From Marthasterias glacialis (Eukaryota; Echinodermata; Asteroidea; Forcipulatida; Asteriidae): a stretch of DNA of 64,000 nt. Made by a program: the position numbers and the translations under genes. The stretch's first letter is position 1. The number at the start of each line of letters is the position of its first letter. The stretch lies in the NCBI GenBank assembly GCA_911728455.2, contig OU452221.1:4554290-4618289 (forward strand), in the 5' to 3' direction. Positions 51,249 through 63,777 of this stretch are shown in pieces. Below the pieces are notes generated by a model that made no database searches, had not been told where the DNA came from, and worked only from the letters and a program-made list of their open reading frames with translations.

Positions 51249-54200
51249 TCAGGAACGCCTGCTGGTGGCACAGATCTGGTACGCAACTGGACTCAGTACA
51301 ATTCCAGCGATTCCATCTAGTGAGGGGATTGGTTCACCCTTTGGGAACGTGAAGGTGAACTGCTGGAGCATGCTGACGAACAAAATGAAGAGTTCGAACT
51401 TGGCGAGACCTTCACCCATGCAGGCACGGCGTCCTGTCAGGATTGATACAAAATGCTTTTGGTGAAGGTTTCAAGGTTAAAACTGGCGCTAAAAAGTGGG
51501 CCTTAAGGGACACGTTGCCTTGGGATTGGGCCCTTTTGGGCTATGAAAAGCGTTTGTTATGAAATGAATATGGTTGCAGGCGAGTTTCTTTCTTAGTTAA
51601 TAGTTGAAACAATTTCAACCGCCATAGAGTGATTCGACTTGAGCGTAAAACTACCCAAAATAAAGACAACAAAATTGTCCGACCATCAACGATATTATCC
51701 GGATGTTGACAAGTTGGAACCGTTTGGGATATTTCCAGAAAATGAAGTGACATTGGGTGATACCGGACCCTAAAGTCGACAAAGAATAGTCAGAGATTTT
51801 TGGGTATGGGAACCAGACTAACACTTTGGGAGCAAGCTTACGAGTCCCAGTCAGGCTACAGGCAATCGAATATCAAATGCAAACTCCGATAACTTTATTG
51901 TGAAAAATATAGTAACATAATTCAGAGGGAAATATTAATCAATATTAATTGATATTACCTTATGCACATGACGTCATTTGAGTAGGGCGCCCTAGCCTAG
52001 AGGTCAAAAGGAGGCTGTTCATTGGCCAATCTTGTGCACCGCGCGTACAATTTTGCGCGTTTCCATTGTTTTATCATCGGTTTACCTCTAAGATGGCGGC
52101 TGGATGACGTCAAAGCATAAGGTCTAGCTTTCAGATTGGAACTCTTCATGTTTGTTTGTTGTTTTTTTTCTCAAACCCTTAGTGTATGTTGTATGTAATA
52201 AGACAGAATATAATATAGTTTGTCCCGGTAAATTTCAGCAAAAATTAAATAAATTTCATCAACACACATTCAAATTCACACTTGTTTCCCGAATTCATTC
52301 AAACTATATGTTTTTTCAGCTGCTATTGCATTCAATTTCGTTTTCGTGCACACACGATTTCGTTGTTCTCATTCAGATTCGTTTCAGTCATTCTATTTCA
52401 TTTATAGTCCCTCAGGACGACATTTTCACCACTCATCAGTTGACTTTCAGCAACCTATTTTACAACTGGTAAAATTGAATGGCTGGCCAGCCTTTTTATC
52501 AGCAAAAAGTCTTACCCGTGCCGAAGGGGATGAGTGATTCATGGTGAACTACAGTCTTGCCATCAGCAGAGAGGAATCGAGCTGGGTTGTATTTCTCCGG
52601 CTCTGTCCACGTGGCAGGATCGTGATGCAATGCCCACACATTGATCAACACGCCTGTACGGATTAAATGCGAGAATGGTGAAACGTCATGTTACCAATTC
52701 TGGTTTATTAATAAACCTCCAACTAGCCCAAATCCTTCTGTTTTGTATATCATCTTTGCCAACGTGAAGGATTCAGAAGGACTGGGGTTTTAAGGACAAT
52801 GTTGTGGAGGACATGAAGGCTTATACTGAAAATAATTTGAGTTGATTCATTTTGATGTTTTTAGTTTTCATCTTAAAATCAACCTCAAAATTTTATCAAA
52901 GTTTGACCGAAAATCTACCTGCATTTTCCGTCCATTTTGGGAAAGAAAATTGCGAGTAATTACAAAATTATTTATCCTAATTCAACTCAAATTATTTTCA
53001 GTATAAGCCTGCATGGCCCTTCACACGTTGAAACATTTTTGGGTGGTTTTAGGTACTTGGGTATACGACTACTGGAAAAAAAACTGCTTTTTATGTGACG
53101 GTAGACAAGTAGTGTACAAATACATCATGAAGACAATGCGTAATGAAACCAGTGGCGTAACTAAGGGGGGAACGGGGGGTCACGTTTTGTCAATGTTGAT
53201 GTCAAGGCACCACTGAGTTCATCTGATCATTCTTCCATTAGCATCCGTTTGAACCTGAGGCAAAGTGTTCCTTTGTACACTGTTACTAAAGAAGTTTATC
53301 TGAAGACTCGGGTCAATTGGAACTCTGTCAGAGAAGAGGTGTCTGATATTCGCTTAGGCGCAATTTTGAGAAACACAGACCCAATGTCTGCATTCAACAA
53401 CGAACAATCATATCTGGGGAAAGTTCCGGTGGAAAAAATCTCCTATCGCTTCAACGATAAGGCATGGTTTTCTTCAAAGTGTCGAGCTGCCAGAGATGCC
53501 AAACAAGCGGCGTATCTTCGTTGGCTACGTCAACGCTCTAGAGAGTCTTGGGTTGAATACACCCAGGCGAGATCATTCGCAGAAAAAAACATACCACGAT
53601 GCTGAGAGAGAACATGCCAGTTCTATTCGTAGAAAGCTGTCCGACTCTTCCAATCCTCACAAGTGGTGGTCCACTTTGAAATCTGCTGTGTTCGGTTCAA
53701 GCCCTTCTCTTCCCCCCTTGATTTCTGAGGCTGGGAAACTTGTCGCAAGTCCTAAGGGTAAAGCTGATCTTTTTGATGGCTCATTTTGATTCCAAGCTCA
53801 GTTGAAGCCAGGTGCAGCTTGGGGAGGAGGTCGGTGTGAGACCTGAGTTCACCAAAGTTGCCTTCAGGTCCAGAGATGTGGAAAAGTTGCTGAACGCACT
53901 CGATACACATGGAGGGACTGATCCGCTCGGGATGTTTCCACTGTTTCTTAAAGAAACCTCCAGAGTACTGGCTCCTAAGCTGAGTGCTGTGTTCAGATGC
54001 CTCATGCGATCTGGGTCCTTTCCGAAGTGTTGGCGGGTTGCTAATATCATTCCAATCCCTAAAGGATCTCCTTCGGCAAGCGTTTCCAACTACCGGCCAG
54101 TTTCCATCACTTCATTACATTCCAAAGTGTTTGAGCACCTGGTGTCGACCCGTCTTTCCAGGTTTTTGGAACGTTCTAGTCTGTTGTCTCCCAATCAGTT

Positions 54201-57200
54201 TGCTTATCGTAAGAATCTTGGTACCACTGATGCCCTTCTCACAATTTCTCACAAATTACAGTCTGCTTTTGATCATGGTCATGAAGCTAGAGTTGTCCAA
54301 CTGGATTTGTCTGCAGCCTTTGATCGAGTCAATCATGACGCTTTGTTGTGGAAGCTACGTGGTGTTGGGATCGGTGGACCAGTGTTGTCGATTCTTACTC
54401 AATTTTTGAAGGGATTGAGGCATCGATGGCAGCTTCAGTGATTGGCATAGTGTCCATTCAGGTGTTCCCCAGGGTAGTGTGCTTGGACCCTTGTTGTTCA
54501 ACATCTACACTGTTGACCTGTTTAATATTACTAAGAATTCCCTGTATAGCTATGCTGATGATGTTACTCTCTTCTCAATTGTTGATTCCCCTCAGTCACG
54601 TCGTGCCGTCTGTGAATCATTAAATGCTTATCTCTGTTGCATATCTAGATAGTGCGACAAGTGGAATATAAAGTTGAATTCATCTAAATCAAGAAGTTTA
54701 TGCTTTTCCAGATCTAACACTCTTCAGCCCCCACACGGGGATCTTTTTCTGGACGGTTCAATCCTTACAGCTTGCGACGAACTGAAAATCCTGGGAGTCA
54801 CGTTCGACCCCAAATTAACATTTGAGCGTCATATTCGGTCTCTCGTCAATTCAGCCTCTCGCAAACTTGGGTTAATGAGGAAGGCTTATACGATCTTTAA
54901 TGATGTTTCCATCTCAGGTAGATGTTTCAACTGTTTCGTTCTCCCACTTCTCGAGTATTGTGCCGTCCTCTGCTGCTCCCTCCCATATCCGTTTGATCGG
55001 CAGGATTCTTAACACTGCTCGGTTTCTTTGTGATGGCAATCCTTTATGTGACCTGGATCATCGTCGTAATGTTAGCAAGGTTTGCATGCTGTACAAGATC
55101 CGTTCCAATCCAAGTCATCCACTGCACTGTTGTGTCCCAGGGCAGTTTGTTCCTGCAAGAAACACTCGACTTGCATCGTCGTTACATGCACTTACTCTGC
55201 AGCCGATGAGATGTCGGACCAGTCAGTCCCAACGTTGTTTCTTGCCCAGTGCTGTTCGTCTATGGAATTCCTTAGATGGTGACATATTATGTGCAGCTGT
55301 TAGTTTGCATACCGTCCAGTCTAAGGCCAACAAATATCTTAGGTCCATTTGAATTGTTCACTTGTGTGACATGTTCTCACGTCCTGATCGTGTGTTGTGT
55401 GCATTGTTGTCTTTGTTGATGCTTTAGGCAACGTATAGTGGGTTCATTTTTCCCACTCTACCTAATCCGTCTTGTAATAATAATAATAAAAATTGAGATT
55501 AAAAATTACCAGAATAAAATGTTACATTTTATAAGCATTTACGTAGGAATTTCAATGTTTTTAGAACTATTTTGAATTATTTAAACACAAAATGTAAAGC
55601 ACTGAAAAAGGGCTTTTTTAGAAAACGAAAGTACAAACGGGAACTGCTGTTTTAATTGGCCAAAGTGCCCCCCCCCCAGGAAAAATGGTGCACCTCCTTG
55701 AACCCTCCTAAAATTTTACCCTAGTTACGGTGCTGAATGAAACACATATTGCTAAAATGTTATACTCTTAATTTAGTGTTTAAGTTACCATGCTTTTTAC
55801 CCATGCTTTCCATTTCTGCTTTCGGCTTATAAAACATATGTAAAATGATCAAACTTCTCAGCTTGGTTTTCTCGACACAAATTTTGGCTTTTTATTTTAT
55901 TAAAAGCAAATTACAGTAAAAGTAATTATACTTGTTTTTCTTTTTGATGCAAGTTGGCCCCATAAACAAGGCTAAAAGCCAACATTGGTAAGGGGGTAAC
56001 AAGAAGAAGACATCCAGATGAAAATAACTCGGGGAAGCTGAAGTTAGCACTTGATAATCCTCTTGAAGCTGTCTAGATTGTAAGATGGAGGGAAACATGC
56101 TCCAGGCAAGGAGCTCCAAAGAGATGCGGTAGGAGGGAAACAAGCTGTTGGAATGGCTATTTGTTCTACATCTCGGCAAAGCCAGAGTGTATGAGTGAAA
56201 ACAGACAGAAAGCTTGGTTTCACACTAAAACACCCTGTACGCATAGGCGTACAAGCCGGGGGGCGGGGCAGTTGCCCCCCAAATTCGGGCAAAACAGTGG
56301 AGAAAAATGAAAAGCCGAAATTAGAAATTGGTGTTTTTTCTATGTGAACATTTTTCGGGCAAACCAACCCCTCTGCCCCCCTTAACCAGTCTCCATACGC
56401 ATATGGATACAGGAGGAACCAGATCGGACACACTGGTGGCACATTTACCATGAAATCATCTGTAGAAAAGACAGAGGCTGACTACAGACCTACGGTGGGA
56501 AAGAGGTTGTATCGATGGTCCCAAACTAATCTCACCAACAAGATTAACAATACGCTTCTCCCACTTTTTCTCTCGAAAATTGTCAATCATGTATTTCTAA
56601 ATAGTTTTACTATCTAAAGGAATCCCTTACGTGTCTGCTTAGGAATCTTATAGCCATCTAGAATGGTTTCTTCTGAAGTCAGATGCGGCACAGCCAGAGG
56701 AACTACGGGACGAATGCGATGAAACTCCAAAATGACGGCATTGCAGTATGGCATATTAGGACTGTCTGCCATTGATGGTTGGCGGTCTTTACCAATGACG
56801 CCCTCAATCTCAGATTGAACCTGTGGGGTGATTTTGAAATTGTTATTAATTTTATCATGTAAAAGAAGCGCAAGGTCAAAAGTTTGAGGACCTTTGATTT
56901 ACCAATCACATGACCCAAACCACTTAAAGTTTTAGAATTGATAAAGAAAATCAAAGAGACCATTGTGTGCGTGTTATGATATGATCCTCCTGAAATAAAG
57001 AGTTTTATTAAAATTATTGGTGGCTAGAAATATTTTTCACAATATTGGCCAAGTTTACACAAGGACCATTTGTCGACTAGTGGCTGATTCTAACTGGTAC
57101 TCGTGCTCAAAAACATGTGCTGGGTACCAATAAATATCGACCTCTAGTCGACAAATGGTCCTTGTGCGAACTTGGAAAATTTTTTTTGTTACCTTCCTTT

Positions 57201-60200
57201 GAATGTCTGGATTGAGGGCCATGTACATCATTAACCAAAGCAAAGCGGAAGAGGTCGTGTCGGTACCAGCAACAAACAAGTCAAAAATGGTCTGAGTGAG
57301 GGCTTCGTCATCGAGGGCATCCTCCCCAAATCGATCGTCATCTTTGCCGCTGTTTTCCCGCCGCTCGACCTCTGCAAAGTGCATGTCAATGATGTCCCGG
57401 AGGTCATTCTTATCGTAAGATTCCCGATGTTCCTGAAAGGGATGAACTTATTAAAGGTAGAATATATAGGACAGTTAAAGCTGAAAGTTCATTATTCTTA
57501 CTTGTGTGATTCAATATATACATGAAAAAACAAAACTGTGAAAATTTGGGCTCAATTCGTCGTCTGAGTTTGGAGAAAATGGTGAAAAACCGTGCACACT
57601 TTCCAGCATATGTAAAGACGTTGTCCTTATTTTCGATTGTTACAATCGAAATTAAAATCGGGGTCTCCAAATTCTACTTTTCTCGACATTGACATCGTTT
57701 CAGGCAGAAACAATTCTACGGAAGATTGGTGCTGGTATGAACTTCATAATCAGCGAGCTTTCTGACTGATCCTATTTCTTTTTTAAATCGACGAATTCTA
57801 ATCCTGTATTCTACCTTTAAATTCCATTTCAAATATTCGACATTGCAACTTCAATCGTGTATATTAATGGACCTTTCCCATGAAATATGCTAATTGCATT
57901 CACGCATGCGTACAGACCCTGTTGGTTGGCAAACGCCTTTGAAATGTGCACAAAGCAGACGCACAAAGCGCGTACGCGTCACGCGCCCATCAGTCCCATG
58001 CAAAATGTAAGTGCGCACGCGCGATGTCCAATTTACATATTTCATGGAAAAGGTCTATTGTTAAAAGTCTCGAATTTCCTGACGCCAAAGTATTAAAGCA
58101 ACTGATGAACTCAACAAATAAAGGCGAATGTTTACCCTCATTAAAGATGCTAGGTCTGAGGGTTTGTTGTGGCCGATTGGAACCGCAAATTTAGATTTAA
58201 ATTTTAATTAGATATTTTTATAGATTCGATAATTTTCATGACGTTAACAATATAAGTTTACCTGAATGATTTTAGAGATGAATTCTTTCAGATACCCAAT
58301 GCTTTCTCGCAAACGAGCGTAGAGGGGGGTATGAATTAGCAAAGCAATTATGCTAATCAAGGCTGTTGGACCGTGGCTCAACTGTTCTCGGAGCATCACA
58401 ATGAGACGAGCAAACTTCTCATCCGAGTAGTCGAACCTGTCGCCAAAGCATATTTTACAAATGATGTTGGAGACAGCGTTGTTGACTAGGTGCGTGGGAT
58501 CAAAGGGTTTTCCCTTTTGCTCGGCGAAGCAGTCGAGGAGGTAGCGTGATTCCTCGTTGATGGAATGCTCAACACTCCTCTTGCCCATACCAAAGCTTCT
58601 CAGGGCACCGAGCCCGAAGCGGCGGCGCTCCTTCCAAATGGCCCCGTTTGCGGAAACAATACTGCCTGTTTCAGAAACCGGAAAAATGACAAGAATGAAT
58701 TTAACCCTGCAGAATATGATGGAGGTACACGATACTTTAATGGAATACTTTGGAACGATAGGTGTCAGCAGACTTACCAGATAAATTGTCATTGTTTTTG
58801 TAATCTGATTCCCGGTCCCTACATCCTTGACTGTTTAATACTAACAGGATTATAAAGCCCCAGCTTAATGTGACGATCTGGTTGTTTGCCACAGTGCGCA
58901 TGAGCACTTTTCCGCTAACAGGTTAACTACCTCTATGTAAAACAGTGTACTTCCGCTCCACAAAAGTTAGTTCCATCTATTGTTTATATATCCCCTTATA
59001 ATGTGCCGTCATCATATGGTTGGTTCTGTATTATTACCATATCAAAAAGTTATTATAATTGTATCTGTTTATTACCCATGAGAGCTGTGTGTAACGAGAA
59101 CCTATTTACCCAATTGAATATAGGCGGTGTAATATGTAAACCGTTGGTGGGTAGTTCGATACCTCGTTTCGCTCTCTCTCTCTTTCTGTCTGGAGTAACC
59201 GTGATGACGTTCCAATAAACTTATCATCAAGTTCATCGTTTTATAGTACAGTGGGTTCCGAATATCCATATTAACCACTTCCATCTATTATACAGTATCC
59301 AGGATTGGGTGAGTGTAGTTTCATGGGTTATTTTGGGGGTTTAGGGGTCTTAATTTGAGCTATAATGGTCTGATGTCAAATCACTGTTAAACTCTTTTGA
59401 GACGACGACATTTCCACATGTAGGCATGTGGGTCGGTTTCTTGCTGCACAGTTTGTTTATGCATACGTTGTTATGGTCGCTAACGAAAGTATTACTTTTT
59501 ACGATAATCGTGTAGGCTGTATAACTACATGGCAGTCTTCTGTAGTTTAGGGTAATATGTAATGGTGCTGTGCACTGTGTACTTTTCACAAGTTAAACAT
59601 TTTGTGAATCGATCTCTGTATTATGTATGTAGGGTGTAAATTGGTTGAGATACAAAGTGGGGAAGATTAAAGCCAAGCACTCAAAGTTACAGTCAACATG
59701 TTGCCTTCAAGAGTCATTTCTCCAGTTTAAGTTCACCAGTCTTCTCAGTCCCTTACCCCCTGAAATACTTCAGGACTTGGCAGAGCTGACCCTCTGTTTG
59801 GCGGTCATCAGTGTCCGTCACACTACATTAACATAGGTAAGCTGACTGTAATGTTTCCATTCTTTGCACAAATCAAGATATTTATAACAAGACCAACCTG
59901 TGAAAATGTCAGCTCATTTTGTTGTTTCGCTTCCGAGAAAACGGTAAATGCATTAAGCATTTCTTACGCATTCGTATAGTTTTCGTCTCACTGAGACGAA
60001 AACTAATTTTGGATCTTATTTCATTCATTATTTAAAAACGATATCACTTTAGGCAGAGATATTTGAAGGAAAGTTTTCTATACCAACATTATCTTTATAC
60101 TATAGGTATATGTAAATCTATGAACATTTATGTTGTCTTCTGACCAATGTTGAGCTGGGGCTTTAAGGGGAGGAGGTTGATTTGTCCAAAATTTCACCAC

Positions 60201-62309
60201 TGTTTTGCCCCCTCCCACGCCCACAGGCTCGTGTACGCCTATGCATAGCCTTTCGTCAAGGCCTTCATGGCTTAGATATCTATGTAGCCGCGAAGCCACT
60301 GCAGCAAAGGCCAAGTCAGCGCGCACGAGTGGAGAAGCCACGAGGGCCTTTTTAAACTTGTCAGGGAGTTCTAAAATTTTTCTTGATTTCTCGATTATTG
60401 CTTCCCTAACAGGGTAGCAAAAATCCCAGCCAATCAGAGGCGATGGGGTCAGCATGCATTAACCTCATCCGCATTGTGGTTGGTTAACCTTTCGGCATTT
60501 TCTTATTTGCATGCGGAAAAAATATGAATAATTTGTGTTTGAATAACTTCATGAATAGTTCAACAACAAAAATAAACAACGCGAAATCAAGTTGGAAAAG
60601 ACCCTCGTGGGTGCACCCCACTAAATAGGGATACTAGAAAGATCTGAGGGCCAAGTAAAAAGGGTACAGTGTAAAAAACTTTGCACAATTGTGACCTGGG
60701 GGTTGTTGGCTTCTAACTTGAGGTATTTTGGATGACCTGGGCCCTTAAAAAAATGATCCTATTTGCTCGTAGGTGTAGGGCCATTTTCAAGATCGATGCT
60801 CGGACGTTTTGAAATTTTCACAAGTGTAGGGGTGTTTTTACTTGGACGGAGAATAACTCGACGGGCCTTGGGACTATGGCCATGTCAAATTGACCAGAGG
60901 GTGGAAGTTTGGGACTCAATGAATACTTTGCTTTTTATTTGAAAACGCTGTCAGACTTCTAAGTATTTTTTTTTTTAAGTATTTTTGAATATTTAGCGTT
61001 TTGCATTGTGTGCTATTGGAATTCATTTAGTGGGGTGCATCGTATCGTGGCTTCGCCACTCGATCGCGTTCACTGACATTGGCCTTCGCGGCTACATAGC
61101 TGTCTAAGCCATGACGACGGCTAGCCTATGCAGAGAAGAACAGCCACTATGCACTATTACAAATTATAACACCTCTTCCTTTGATTCTATCTGTTGATTG
61201 GCCGAACGTGCATCACGTGGTGTTGTGTATTTTTACTATCACACAGCACACCGACCAAAAGAACTATTAAATGGTACTATCCAACGACAACCTCGAACCC
61301 CGTGAAACGATCAAATAATACGTGCATTTGAAATACGATATGAGAACGAAGGCAGTGTGGTACCCCTCTTTCCTTTTGTCAAGATTTCCTGTCAGATTTT
61401 ATACAGTTGTACGCACAGTTGTTTAACGAATATTACCACAAAATGGATGAAATTGAGGTGTTATAAAACAAATATTGACTGCTTTATCTCGTGGCGTAGT
61501 AAAACTAGTCACTCTCGGTGATCCCCGGAGCCGCCTATCTTCCCTCGGCTCCGCCTCGGGAAGATAGGCTGCTCCGGGGATCACCTCGAGTGACTAGTTT
61601 TACTACGCCACTCGAAGCAGTAAATGTTTGTATACTGTCGTCATGACTATGGAACGCCAAACAGGCATACATATGGCACACCAAAGAGGCAAAACATTCC
61701 GATCAGGCTCAGGCTCAGGCCTGATTGCTTCGTTCTTGAAAGGGCAAGGGCACCAATGTATTTTCTTCTTGATGAAGGGCACCTCTATGAGGAAATTGTA
61801 AACATTTCCAGTACCAAGGCAACGACCAGGGTCAACGGAGGCAATTAATAGCATCCGATGCCTCTTAGAAGTGTCAGCCCTATGCTCTTTATTATAAGCC
61901 TAATAATAATTCTTTCATGAAAAAAATGGAGAAAGAAAAGAAAGTGAAAACAATGCTTACCCTTGATTCCCCAAAGTTTACTTATGTTGGAAGGTCTCCG
62001 GTCAGAGAAGACGTCAGCTTGCTTATGCATAGCCTCCCTGACCGTGCGAAAATCGTTCAAAATAACGAAGAGACTTCGCCCAATTCGAACGCTAAACACT
62101 TTCCCGTACTGCCTGGACCATTCAGTGAAAACGACATACGATGGTGCATGGCGAAAGGCAAACAAATGACCAAAAATTGGCCACCCCGACGGTCCGGGTG
62201 GGAGATTCCTTGGTAGACGAATACAGTACAACCCCAGCAGGAAAACCACCAGGAAAATAATGGCCGCTTGGAAGCCCAAAACTTCCAATAACTCCTGGAT
62301 TCTCGCCAT
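51249..62309 (-). CDS. CYP2-like cytochrome P450, complete (copy 2)
   Basis: Six exons on the minus strand: 62309-61961, 58665-58262, 57432-57193, 56820-56631, 52653-52516 and 51433-51249. Exon lengths and phases equal those of copy 1, giving 501 aa with the same anchor, PPGP hinge, WKERR, AGTDTT, ExxR and heme loop [12 protein letters not shown] count about 18 amino-acid differences from copy 1, e.g. Thr2 to Ala, IGP to IGR in exon 1, LFGIK to LWGIK, ALHY to ALHH, EAIP to EPIP. At residue 368, two after ExxR, this copy has Arg where copy 1 has Cys. Both look functional. Intron 4 is 2.4 kb longer because of a LINE; intron 1 carries an LTR-like insertion and a palindromic element. Candidate polyadenylation signal (AATAAA on the minus strand) at 51048-51043. 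Confidence 0.92.
53170..55495 (+). mobile_element. Dead non-LTR retrotransposon (LINE), 5'-truncated
   Basis: Begins at the end of an endonuclease domain (SDHSS near 53223), then the linker ([20 protein letters not shown]) and a reverse transcriptase: [15 protein letters not shown], catalytic [25 protein letters not shown] and the YADDV box, ending in [13 protein letters not shown]. It lies in at least five different frames, so frameshifts have killed it. A TAATAATAATAAAA tail closes it. The ends and order fit the CR1/L2/Jockey group. It sits antisense in intron 4 of P450 copy 2 and is absent from copy 1, so it inserted after, or was lost before, the duplication. Confidence 0.85.
55980..56175 (-). 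mobile_element. LINE 3'-end relic (duplicate of 19290)
   Basis: Same relic as in intron 4 of P450 copy 1, inverted. Confidence 0.5.
57049..57175. mobile_element. MITE duplicate next to P450 exon 3 donor
   Basis: Inverted counterpart of 18289-18414; ends 17 bp from the donor at 57192. Confidence 0.85.
57868..58057. mobile_element. MITE duplicate (GGACCTTTCCCATGAAATATG)
   Basis: Inverted counterpart of 17431-17591, about 29 bp longer inside (extra GCACAAAGCAGACGCACAAAG). Confidence 0.8.
58856..60162. mobile_element. MITE M1 copy, split by an insertion
   Basis: Left end AGCCCCAGCTTAA at 58856 and the remainder from 59828 to 60162 (TTAA at 60163-60166) form one M1 element interrupted by 959 bp. 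The uninterrupted counterpart is 15741-16086. Confidence 0.8.
58869..59827. mobile_element. 959-bp insertion, possible solo LTR or LTR-like element
   Basis: TTAA occurs on both sides (58865-58868, 59828-59831) while copy 1 has a single TTAA there. The insert starts TGTGACGATC and ends CACTACA, i.e. TG...CA; TGTGACG is also found inverted near the right end (CGTCACA). CCAATAAACTT near 59212 could be a polyadenylation signal. No coding sequence. Class uncertain. Confidence 0.55.
60610..61040. mobile_element. M3 MITE duplicate in P450 copy 2 intron 1
   Basis: Inverted counterpart of 14873-15291; ends GGTGCACCCCACTAAATA and ATTTAGTGGGGTGCA. Confidence 0.8.
61164..61467. mobile_element. MITE with TTATAACACCTC termini
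   Basis: About 304 bp; ends TTATAACACCTC and GAGGTGTTATAA perfect over 12 bp. Absent from P450 copy 1, whose intron reads straight across. Confidence 0.75.
61477..61621. repeat. 145-bp near-perfect palindrome
   Basis: GGCGTAGTAAAACTAGTCAC...GGTGATCCCCGGAGC..CCTATCTTCCC is mirrored by GGGAAGATAGG..GCTCCGGGGATCACC...GTGACTAGTTTTACTACGCC, around a short TCGGCTCCGCCTCGG loop. GC-rich centre unlike its surroundings. Part of the same copy-2-specific insertion as 61164-61467. Confidence 0.9.
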
Positions 62310-62495
62310 GATTTTGAAGTCTCTGAATGTTTGGATAAGCAAAGCATACATATAGAAAGCTACCACCATAGACGAATGCTAACATATGTCTGCATGAACT
62401 GCATTGTATTCAGTCATAGAAGTATGGCTTTCTCATTGTGCTCGATTGGGGCTAATGTGCAGAACAGGAGTGTAGACTGCACTACATTCAGCATG

Positions 62496-62620
62496 GTGGC
62501 CCTGAAGGGTCATATCACACATCGCAAATATCTTTGATAATACTTGCGATGTCGCAAATATTACTGCAAGTATCTTTGCAAAAATTTGCAAATACATTTG
62601 TTATGTCCCTTCAGGGCCAC
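62496..62620. mobile_element. MITE duplicate upstream of P450 copy 2
   Basis: Inverted counterpart of 13763-13887, about 190 bp upstream of the start codon. Confidence 0.8.
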
Positions 62621-62779
62621 TGTTATGTTAGGGATGTTTCACGTCATGGGCTTATCAGCAACGTGCAGTTGACATGTACATGTACATTGTATGTACGAAT
62701 GCCAGTCATCTCGCCCCCTGCAAAGTCGCCAACTAGCAAGCTCGCCCCTCCAATTACAGGCTCGTCCCTTAAAAAACGC

Positions 62780-62877
62780 CGCTGTGGCGTGTTGTGGTTA
62801 GTGGCGTTGGACTCAAGCTCTGGTGACCGAGTCATCGGAGTATGGGTTCGAGTCCTGGTCATGACACTTGTCACGCT
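62780..62877 (+). mobile_element. tRNA-derived SINE head (duplicate)
   Basis: Inverted counterpart of 13513-13612: GTGTTGTGGTTAGTGGCGTTGG and GGGTTCGAGTCCTGG boxes. Confidence 0.65.
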
Positions 62878-63287
62878 AACAGATCCAATAACTACAATGG
62901 CTTGTTGTTATTTACTCACATAATTTATATGCACCAAAATCTATTTCTCGCGTATGGCAGGAGTGTGGATTTGTCCAGAGCGCGATAGGGTAGTGTGCCT
63001 GTCATTTCAATTTAATCAAAATCAGAAACATGATAATATACAAAACAATGTATTTGGCGTTTTTCTTTCCACGGTAATGCCCTCCTGACTAACTTTACAG
63101 AATGTGTTTATTTTGGGCTTTCGAAGTAACATAAAAATTATTGAGTTAAAACACAGCCAGTTAAGACATTTTAATCGGTTGTCCAAAACTTCTTCAACCT
63201 AAAAAAAAGTGAGGGAATAGTTGGTTGGTGCCTATGTGGTACCCTGACTTCCATTTCACGAATTTGTTTTGCGTTCTGTTAAAATAG

Positions 63288-63350
63288 GATAGGATTCTTC
63301 AGCGTGTTGTAACAGATGCCTTCGCTGATTGTACTGTACTGACCATTGCT
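63288..63350 (+). pseudogene. Decayed SUR-like ABCC penultimate exon (second copy)
   Basis: Same 21 codons as 13040-13102 (starts DRILQRVV). The donor region reads GTATTAAGTG, with three extra bases relative to GTAAGTG in the first copy. The following LTR and window end hide the last exon. Confidence 0.8.
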
Positions 63351-63777
63351 GTATTAAGTGAACTGTTGACATTTTTGTACCGCGCATACATAGTAGCAAT
63401 TAATCAATGCTTTTACATCATCACTTGTTACCAAAACTAGACACGACCGCGTCCCTTTCTTTACAAAAGTAAATATTGGGTACAAATAAAATGAGAAACA
63501 TGATAATGATGAATGCATAATGAATGCATGTCATTAGAAGAAAAAATGCTGGGTAATTTGGGGACAATATTACAGATAGGGAAGAAGAAAAACCGGAAAA
63601 TTAATTTTCCCAAAACGATGGATAAATTGAACTTTATGTAAAGTAACTTCGTCATCGGCTCCCCTAGAAGAAAACAAAGTTACCATCGTTTTGGACTTTT
63701 TTGACGCACCATAGTGGACAATAGTTTAACTATCTAAGAGAAAAACATTAATAATTTTTTTTTTTTTTTTTTACTAT

